Of a stretch of 62,422 bases of DNA, positions 48,697 through 54,009 are shown piece by piece. The position numbers and the translations under genes were made by a program. The stretch lies in the NCBI GenBank assembly GCA_964396685.1, contig CAYNFS010000005.1:1-62422 (forward strand). Reading direction: 5' to 3'. Numbering within the stretch: position 1 is the stretch's first letter; the number at the start of each line of letters is the position of its first letter. The stretch is from CAYNFS01 sp964396685. GTDB lineage: Bacteria > Patescibacteriota > Doudnabacteria > UBA920 > 2-01-FULL-46-14. The notes under the pieces were generated by a model that saw only the letters and a list, made by a program, of their open reading frames with translations, did no database searches and was not told the origin of the DNA.

Positions 48697-49677
48697 ATGG
48701 AAATTCTATATAGTGCCGTATTAATCCTCATAAGCATAATCCTTATCGGAAAAGGGTCGGATTGGCTCACTGATTCCTTGATACCCGTGGCCAAACGGTT
48801 GGGTGTTTCCGGCGTCTCGGTTGGGCTGATTCTCGTCTCGGTTGCAGTCAGCCTTCCGGAAATTCTTATCGCCGTTTACACTACGCTCAAAGGTTTTTCC
48901 GATATCACGCTCGGTGTGATTCTTGGTTCAATATTCGTCAACATCGGTCTCATGACAGGCTTGTCAGCAATTGTTCGTCCTCTCAAAGTCACAAAAAATT
49001 TGATTCTCCGGGATGGCGTCTTTTCCTTGGTGGTCCCGATATTGGTGCTGGCAGTCGGTCTGCAGGGAGAAATTACCCGGGCCGAGGGTTTCGCGTTTGT
49101 GCTGCTGTTTGTACCTTACGTGATCAATATCTTTCTGCAAGAAAAACAAAAAACAGCTGAAGACCGTATCCAAGATGTCAAAGAAGTTGAAGTTTCCTTG
49201 CATCTGCTCGGTCTCGATATGGGAAAAATAAAATCCGGCTGGCTTTCGTTCGTTGTGGGCACTGGTGTCTTGCTTGCTGGCGCGCAAATATTCGGCAACC
49301 AGTTGATTTATATAGCCGAAGGATTTAGAATTAACCATTTGATAATCGGTTTTACTCTGGGAGCAATCGGTCCCTCTATTCCAAATATTATGGCTGCATA
49401 TAAAGCAGCCAAAAAGGATATGGGCGAAATCGCCGTTTCGGAAACCCTAGGATCAAATATCTTCACTCTGTTGGTGACTCTTGGAGTCACGGCCATGCTG
49501 GCACCAATCACGCTTGATCCGCAATGGATAAAATTTGATCTGCCCGCCCTTTTGATCCTTAGCGGCATGCTATTCTTTTTTACGATTACCAAGAAGGCCA
49601 TCTCCCGTTTGGAAGGATATCTATTGCTGTTTGCCTATCTGATAATCGTGACAATTCAGATTTCCCTGGCAAGCTAA
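48697..49677 (+). CDS. CaCA-family Na+/Ca2+ (cation) antiporter, YrbG-like
   Basis: A 326-residue integral membrane protein with about ten helices. The two inverted alpha repeats are visible: VAVSLPEILIAVYTTLKGFSDITLGVILGS in the first half and GPSIPNIMAAYKAAKKDMGEIAVSETLGSN in the second. In this family the acidic residue in each alpha repeat binds cations: Glu is kept in repeat 1 (SLPE) but repeat 2 has SIPN, so coupling or selectivity may differ. The start MEILYSAVLIL directly opens the first helix; upstream codons are repeats. A terminator follows. A second family member lies at 59320-60273. Confidence 0.9.
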   Translation: MEILYSAVLILISIILIGKGSDWLTDSLIPVAKRLGVSGVSVGLILVSVAVSLPEILIAVYTTLKGFSDITLGVILGSIFVNIGLMTGLSAIVRPLKVTKNLILRDGVFSLVVPILVLAVGLQGEITRAEGFAFVLLFVPYVINIFLQEKQKTAEDRIQDVKEVEVSLHLLGLDMGKIKSGWLSFVVGTGVLLAGAQIFGNQLIYIAEGFRINHLIIGFTLGAIGPSIPNIMAAYKAAKKDMGEIAVSETLGSNIFTLLVTLGVTAMLAPITLDPQWIKFDLPALLILSGMLFFFTITKKAISRLEGYLLLFAYLIIVTIQISLAS

Positions 49678-49683
49678 AATGAT

Positions 49684-49712
49684 AAAAGACCCTTGCGGGT
49701 CTTTTTTAAATT
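49684..49712 (+). terminator. Terminator of the antiporter gene
   Basis: AAAAGACCC-ttgc-GGGTCTTTT followed by TT; right after the stop. Confidence 0.9.
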
Positions 49713-49763
49713 CTATGGTGGACACCCTCGAAAAAAGTTGCCTGCCCGTCCGACCTGTCCTCC

Positions 49764-49895
49764 AAAGCTTCAGCGAAGGCGGGGAACACTGCTTACGAAT
49801 GGATTCTGAAATGGTATCCGTTAATCATTAGTGATGAATTAGGGCTACCAGATAAGGATTTGGTTGGGGTTCCCCAGACAGATAGGGGGAGCTAA
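49764..49895 (+). pseudogene. Orphan coding remnant behind a repeat
   Basis: An open end of 43 codons without a start: repeat-type KASAKAG, then NTAYEWILKWYPLIIS and DELGLPDKDLVGVPQTDRGS to a stop. The second part reads like the C-terminus of a real protein that I do not recognise. The surrounding 250 bases hold nothing else. Confidence 0.35.
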
Positions 49896-49976
49896 ACAAA
49901 TAAAAAGAAGACCCTTATTTATACTCGCTGGGTCTCGGTTGCGAGTGCGGCCTCCTGCTCGATGTCCGTGTTCCGG

Positions 49977-50417
49977 CTAGTGGTCCCAACTGACCCAAAG
50001 GACCCAGGATGGCGGGCGAAAGGGAATGCCGGTTTGTTTGCAGAACGCCTCAATCATCCCTAGCCACTCTGGCATTGGCACGAGGGTTTCCGGAAGGACC
50101 GTAGGGCTGTGACGACTACTCGCCACCACCCACGATTTCGCGATGACCAAGACGGACTCACTCGATGTGTCATCAATGTTGTGGTCATGAATCTCCACCC
50201 CAATGCGAGCCAGGAGCTCACGTTTAGCGTCCCAGTACTGCTCGTAAATCGCTTTGTTCCCCTCGTAGGGCAACGTCGGCTTCCGGAGGCCGTAACAGGC
50301 AGCGATGAACTCCCCTTCATCTACATATTTCTTGGTGTCCAACACAAATGACGGCTCTCCCTCGTCATCGAGAAGTGGAAAGCCCCAGCCTAGTTCCGAG
50401 TTTCGAAGATTGCTCAT
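49977..50417 (-). CDS. Hypothetical protein with own promoter
   Basis: A 146-residue soluble protein that I do not recognise: SNLRNSELGWGFPLLDDEGEP at the start, many aromatic and acidic residues, one segment IAACYGLRKPTLPYEGN, and an end rich in Trp (WVLWVSWDH). No membrane helix or known motif. The start is set by a GGAGG ribosome site eight bases upstream; the earlier ATG of the frame lacks one. A promoter with an inner palindrome lies just upstream. Base use is more GC-rich than the neighbours, which may point to a foreign origin. Confidence 0.65.
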   Translation of the reverse strand: MSNLRNSELGWGFPLLDDEGEPSFVLDTKKYVDEGEFIAACYGLRKPTLPYEGNKAIYEQYWDAKRELLARIGVEIHDHNIDDTSSESVLVIAKSWVVASSRHSPTVLPETLVPMPEWLGMIEAFCKQTGIPFRPPSWVLWVSWDH

Positions 50418-50454
50418 GCGTTCCTCCAAATTCATTTTGTTTCGAAAACATTAC

Positions 50455-50484
50455 AAAATAGCACATTTCTGTGCTATCTGTCAA
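50455..50484 (-). promoter_or_regulatory. Promoter with a palindrome between -35 and -10
   Basis: Minus strand: TTGACA, 18-base spacer, TATTTT. The spacer contains AGCACA-gaaa-TGTGCT, a perfect inverted repeat placed where a repressor would block RNA polymerase. Confidence 0.7.
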
Positions 50485-50501
50485 TGGTTTGCGGTCTTGA
50501 A

Positions 50502-50741
50502 TTAGACCAAGTGTTTCCGGGCGAATGCGAAGCCTGAACCTTGCTTGAGATATTTTTCAAAATCCAGCGCCTTTTTCTTGTGATAGAAAGCACAGTACCA
50601 TGCTAATCGGTAAGGCGCTTTGGTTGAGGAGTATTTATTGCCTTTAGTATTGTGGTCTTTTAACCTTAATTTCAAATCAGTGGTAAAGCCAGTGTAGAAA
50701 CTTTGATCCTTATCAGACTGAAGGACATACACATAAAACAT
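50502..50741 (-). CDS. GIY-YIG nuclease superfamily protein
   Basis: A 79-residue single-domain GIY-YIG protein of the YhbQ-like kind: MFYVYVLQSDKDQSFYTGFT carries the two signature strands (YVY and YTG), followed by DLKLRLKDHNTKGNKYSSTKAPY with the conserved Arg and the end EKYLKQGSGFAFARKHL. The final Glu of the active site is likely that in DFEKYLKQGSG. Function in bacteria is unclear. Related in sequence to the truncated gene at 48110-48325, so the family was acquired at least twice. Confidence 0.93.
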   Translation of the reverse strand: MFYVYVLQSDKDQSFYTGFTTDLKLRLKDHNTKGNKYSSTKAPYRLAWYCAFYHKKKALDFEKYLKQGSGFAFARKHLV

Positions 50742-50875
50742 GATTAAATTGTAATGTACGTCCTGCTTCGCGTAAAGCTTCGCAGGACACTGCTCCGATT
50801 CGATTTAACCTGATTAGGACTAACAAAGATTGTATATTATAAAAATGCGTGCACTGCGTAGCCTTGGCGGAGCAG

Positions 50876-51259
50876 TGGAGCTGGCGGGAATTGCACCCGC
50901 GTCCAGAAAGTTTTGAAAAGCAACCGCTACAAGCTTAGTAAGTTTTTGTATCTAACCGCTTGACTTGAAACTCACAAAATATCAAGCGGCGAGCGCGAAT
51001 AACTTCGTCATCCATCCTCGCGCGGGAACGGATGATATAACCGAGGATAATAGGCTACGCCGGCTATCGGTGTCGCCGGTTTTGCCGCCGCCACTTCTTA
51101 AGCAACGGCTGGTGCGAAGGAAAGAGCGCTAAAAGCGTTCTTTACTTTCGCGACAAATGTGTTGGCATTTGTGTGATTGTCATCAGTTTATAAGGAGATA
51201 ACGACAACTCCTGCTTGCGGCCGCTTGTCAAAGAACTTCTGTCGAAGCTTATCAGCCCC
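50876..51259 (-). ncRNA. ssrA: tmRNA (ssrA)
   Basis: Transfer-messenger RNA, partner of SmpB. The 5' end GGGGCTGATAAGCTTCGACAG matches the family start, pairing with CAGCTCC at the 3' end; discriminator A, CCA not encoded. The T arm is GCGGG-TGCAATT-CCCGC: the loop has G where T55 is nearly universal. The tag frame ends ...NAFSALSFAPAVA with TAA at 51098-51100 and has about 25 codons; the resume codon is not certain. Length 384 bases. Confidence 0.93.
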
Positions 51260-51459
51260 ACAAAGTTGGTCGCGAATAATTTTGCTCCGTAACCAGCTTC
51301 ATAGAACCGACACCCCTGCCCGCCGAAGCCTTGGCGGAGGCTGGGTCAAAGCTTACCCCGTACCTCCGCCAAAGGCGGGTGGTGCGGGGCTTATCAGCCC
51401 CATAGCGTATAAGCATATTAGCAAAAAAGAATAAAAAAATCAATCCTTGCAGGCCTTGA
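51260..51459. other. Region upstream of tmRNA
   Basis: The upstream 200 bases repeat the first 13 bases of tmRNA (GGGGCTGATAAGC) at 51389-51401, there as part of a hairpin GGGGCT-GATA-AGCCCC, and contain an R5-like ccgccgaagccttggcgg repeat. A bidirectional hairpin (atcaatcctt-gc-aggccttgat followed by T) lies at 51439-51466. No gene seen. Confidence 0.6.
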
Positions 51460-51645
51460 TTTTTTCCTCGCCAAAAATACGAGGGACGAGTTTATGCAAC
51501 TCGCTTCAGGAGCGGTAAAAGACTTGTTATCGAAAAGCAACACCTGGACTGCCCATTCGATCCTGGCTACGACGTCGAGGAACTGGATATGGATTTGCTG
51601 CCGAGCGAGGACTCGGCTGACGAAGAATTGCCGGTCGCGGCGTGA
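51460..51645 (+). pseudogene. Start-less coding remnant
   Basis: An open stretch of 61 codons with coding-like composition but no ATG, GTG or TTG near its beginning: KYEGRVYATRFRSGKRLVIEKQ, then a Cys/Pro patch LDCPFDPGYD and an acidic end LLPSEDSADEELPVAA. I do not recognise it. It may be the 3' part of a gene cut by the hairpin upstream. Confidence 0.4.
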
Positions 51646-51767
51646 TCACAGTCTAGACATGAAGAGGGAATTATTATTACCCCCTCTTCTATTTTTTTGT
51701 ACCGACCTTTACAAAAAAAGGAACGCGTGGGAAACGCGTCATTTGGGCGGCAAGAGGGTGCGAAAGG

Positions 51768-52142
51768 CTACCGCAACTGGTAGTTTCTTGCTGCCGCGCC
51801 GCCGAAAACCCCGGTGAGAGCGAAGTTTGTGATCGCAAGGGCTTTAAATACCTTTTCCTTAGCCTCCGCCCCCTTCTTGCGGGTGACGAGGTATTCGAAA
51901 ACCACTATCCCTGTAATTATTCCGCCCTTAATTGCCGTCCCCCGAGCCCCAAACCTGCCGTCAGGCCCGCGAAGGAGCGGATTTCCTTCATACCCGCCCC
52001 ACGAGCTATGGACATCCGCTGCATTCGCGGCTCCGAGTACGGCCGCACTAAACTTCCAAACTTTTTTCCATTTTGTTGCCGCCTCTGCTGGCCTCAGGAG
52101 AAAAAACAACAATGCCACAACCGCAACTATTTTTCTCATCAT
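51768..52142 (-). CDS. Small exported hypothetical protein
   Basis: A 124-residue protein. The start MMRKIVAVVALLFFLLRPAEAA is a signal peptide, preceded by a strong AAGGAGGGCG ribosome site. The mature part has ANAADVHSSWGGYEGNPLLRG and GGIITGIVVFEYLVTRK, with a hydrophobic helix near the end, so it may be membrane-bound. The NPLLRG pattern recurs in small bacterial membrane proteins of unknown role. Divergent from the next gene. Confidence 0.7.
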   Translation of the reverse strand: MMRKIVAVVALLFFLLRPAEAATKWKKVWKFSAAVLGAANAADVHSSWGGYEGNPLLRGPDGRFGARGTAIKGGIITGIVVFEYLVTRKKGAEAKEKVFKALAITNFALTGVFGGAAARNYQLR

Positions 52143-52289
52143 CGCCCTCCTTAATCGAGAAGCGAGCATAACAATAACAGAATTTTAGCTTTTTTGCAAA
52201 AACTTTTTCACAAAACAGTGCGGCGGCTTGCAACCAAACAGCCCCCATGCTAGCCTTAGGGGAAGGCAAATTTAGGATTGGAGGGCAAA

Positions 52290-52718
52290 ATGACCAGAAC
52301 GCTAGTATACACAAAGGTTAGGGGATTAACTCCCGAACAAATCCGTCTCGGCATAAAAATGAAGGCCGAGATGCGGTATAAGGCGAGACGGCGGCGCGAG
52401 GAAATACGGGACTGGGATGAAGCGTGCCGCCAGGTCAAAAAGGAAAAAGCCGACCCAACAGATGATGATATTCGGCCAGTGGCTCAATCTATTTATCTGT
52501 ATCGGCTCCAGAGCGAGCTCATACATGATTTCAATACGGCAATTGGCCGGCTTGTCCAAGCGGGAATTCCCTATCCGTCCGAGGAAGAAATCCGGGCGGA
52601 AATGAGCCGCGTGTATCACGACCGGCTCGAACAGAGCCAGCTTGAGGATTGGCTCGAGGCCGAGGAAAGCGCCAAGTGGTGCGGATGTGTCTGGCTGCCC
52701 CTTGATGAAGTGAAATAA
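52290..52718 (+). CDS. Hypothetical helical protein
   Basis: A 142-residue, strongly charged helical protein: MTRTLVYTKVRGLTPEQIRL, then KMKAEMRYKARRRREEIRDWDEA and a C-terminal acidic region DRLEQSQLEDWLEAEESAKW. No membrane segment or known motif. A GGAGGGC ribosome site five bases upstream fixes the start. It may belong to the same accessory block as the exported protein opposite. A terminator-like hairpin follows. Confidence 0.62.
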   Translation: MTRTLVYTKVRGLTPEQIRLGIKMKAEMRYKARRRREEIRDWDEACRQVKKEKADPTDDDIRPVAQSIYLYRLQSELIHDFNTAIGRLVQAGIPYPSEEEIRAEMSRVYHDRLEQSQLEDWLEAEESAKWCGCVWLPLDEVK

Positions 52719-52730
52719 AATAAGATTCAC

Positions 52731-52784
52731 AAAAGCGCACACTTTCTCCCAACCACAAGAGGAATGGCGCGCTTCTTTTTTTAG
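52731..52784 (+). terminator. Possible terminator after the helical protein gene
   Basis: AAAGCGC ... GCGCTTC stem with a long loop followed by TTTTTTT. Confidence 0.5.
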
Positions 52785-52798
52785 AAGTGGGCTTGGCT

Positions 52799-52915
52799 TT
52801 TTACCCCGTCACCAGAATGCCGCGAGTGTAAACTCGCGGATGAATGGTCTGACACACGAAGCGAATTGCCTCAACGCCACTCGCGACGTTACGTCGGAGT
52901 GGTGACGGGGTTTAC
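52799..52915. mobile_element. Hairpin-rich MITE-like element, copy 2
   Basis: 117 bases in plus orientation: TTTTACCCCGTCACCAGAA, hairpin CGCGAGTGTAAACTCGCG, GGATGAATGGTC, unrelated middle, hairpin CCACTCGCGACGTTACGTCGGAGTGG (imperfect), TGGTGACGGGGTTTAC. The stem bases differ from copy 1 in compensating pairs. Its right end overlaps the 3' end of rplT and supplies its last codons. Confidence 0.85.
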
Positions 52916-53251
52916 TTCCTCAACTATCTTCTTGAACGCTTCGGGTTTTGTTGCGGCGAGCTCCGAGAGCATTTTGCGGTTTAGCGCGATATTTTGCTTT
53001 TTGAGCGCTCCCATGAATCTGCTGTAAGAAAGTCCCAGTTCTTCTGCCCCCGCATTGATTCTGATCTGCCAAAGCCGCCGGAAATCGCGCTTCTTCCGCT
53101 TGCGGCCGATATAAGCGTGCTTGCCCGCGTGCATGACGGCTTCCATTGCCGCGCGAAAATGTGTCTTGCGGTGGGAAATATACCCTTTGGCAAGTTTGAT
53201 GATTTTTTTGCGCCGGGCTCTTTTGGCTACGCCGCGCTTGACTCTGGTCAT
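52889..53251 (-). CDS. rplT: Ribosomal protein L20
   Basis: 50S protein L20: MTRVKRGVAKRARRKKIIKLAKGY, HRKTHFRAAMEAVMHAGKHAYIGRKRKKRDFRRLW and the RINAGAEELGLSYSRFM block are all standard. L20 binds 23S rRNA early in assembly and regulates its own operon in other bacteria. The start is the second Met of the frame, directly after the rpmI stop. The C-terminal end NPVTTPT and the stop are encoded by the border of the mobile element. Confidence 0.97.
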   Translation of the reverse strand: MTRVKRGVAKRARRKKIIKLAKGYISHRKTHFRAAMEAVMHAGKHAYIGRKRKKRDFRRLWQIRINAGAEELGLSYSRFMGALKKQNIALNRKMLSELAATKPEAFKKIVEEVNPVTTPT

Positions 53252-53252
53252 A

Positions 53253-53447
53253 TCAATATGGCAGCAAGTCTTTAATTCTCGGATTGCTTTCGGGCACCGC
53301 ATGTTCCGCCCCTCGGCGCAAGAGCTGTTTGACGCCTTTGCGTCCCCGATGGTGGCGAATGCCAGCCTGCCGGCGCAAAAGTTTGCCTGTTCCGCTTTTC
53401 CAGATTCTTTTAGATGCCCCTTTGTGAGTTTTGAGCTTCTGCTTCAT
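53253..53447 (-). CDS. rpmI: Ribosomal protein L35
   Basis: Small 50S protein L35 (64 residues): KQKLKTHKGASKRIWKSGTGKLLRRQAG and HRGRKGVKQLLRRGAEHAV match the family. It overlaps the end of infC by four bases and rplT follows at once, giving the usual infC-rpmI-rplT operon. Confidence 0.96.
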   Translation of the reverse strand: MKQKLKTHKGASKRIWKSGTGKLLRRQAGIRHHRGRKGVKQLLRRGAEHAVPESNPRIKDLLPY

Positions 53448-53947
53448 ATTTTTGGCGCAATTACTGCCGTAATAATCCCTCCCAGTCTTTTTAGCTCCTG
53501 TTCCACCAGGTAAGGGGTCGTAATCAAGCTCAAAAACTTTTTCATAACCTCGAAAGCATACCCCAAATTGGCTTTTTCCCGGCCCCGCAGAAACATTTCA
53601 ATCTTTACTTTGTCTCCCTTGGCAAGGAACTTCATGGCCTGGGAAGCCTTGAATTCCATATCGTGCTGACCAATCCTGACTGAAAGCCTGATGCCTTTCA
53701 CTTCAATCTTTTTCTGCTTTTTTTTCTGCAAAGCCCAAGCCTTTTCCTGCTGGTAGCGGAATTTGTCAAAGCTTAAAATTTTAACAACCGGGGGGGCGGC
53801 TTTAGGTGAAACCTCAATTAAATCAAGCCCCTCCCCTCTTGCAAGATTTAGGGCTTGAGTAGTCGGCATGACCCCCAGCATTTCTCCCTTTTGCCCGATT
53901 ACCCGCACTTCCGGAGCTCTGATCTGTTCGTTTATTTTAACTCGGAT
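53444..53947 (-). CDS. infC: Translation initiation factor IF-3, non-canonical start codon
   Basis: IF-3 controls start-codon selection on the 30S subunit. The conserved N-terminal segment KINEQIRAPEVRVIG lies upstream of the first ordinary start codon (a GTG within EVRVIG), and no ATG, GTG or TTG occurs between that segment and the preceding in-frame stop. The start must therefore be AUC (ATCCGAGTT, used here) or AUA (ATAAACGAA), or a truncated protein is made. Rare AUU-type starts are known in infC of other bacteria, where they allow self-regulation. Later motifs RLSVRIGQHDMEFKASQAMKFL and RGREKANL are normal. Confidence 0.93.
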   Translation of the reverse strand: MRVKINEQIRAPEVRVIGQKGEMLGVMPTTQALNLARGEGLDLIEVSPKAAPPVVKILSFDKFRYQQEKAWALQKKKQKKIEVKGIRLSVRIGQHDMEFKASQAMKFLAKGDKVKIEMFLRGREKANLGYAFEVMKKFLSLITTPYLVEQELKRLGGIITAVIAPKI

Positions 53948-53979
53948 AGGATTTGAAAGCTTAAGGATTTAACAGCGGT

Positions 53980-54009
53980 ATTTTATCAGCAATCTAACCT
54001 TAAGGTCAA
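53980..54009 (-). promoter_or_regulatory. infC operon promoter
   Basis: Minus strand: TTGACC, 18-base spacer, TAAAAT preceded by TGA (extended -10). It gives a leader of about 26 bases before the AUC codon, without a clear Shine-Dalgarno. Confidence 0.7.

Noticed and set aside
51389..51401. Alternative tmRNA 5' end at the upstream copy of GGGGCTGATAAGC
   Set aside because: Only the downstream copy is followed by TTCGACAG, the conserved sequence after the tmRNA 5' end.
51494..51817. Plus-strand 107-codon open frame after tmRNA
   Set aside because: Its codon use is implausible (basic and Trp-rich), and another frame of the same DNA looks more coding-like.
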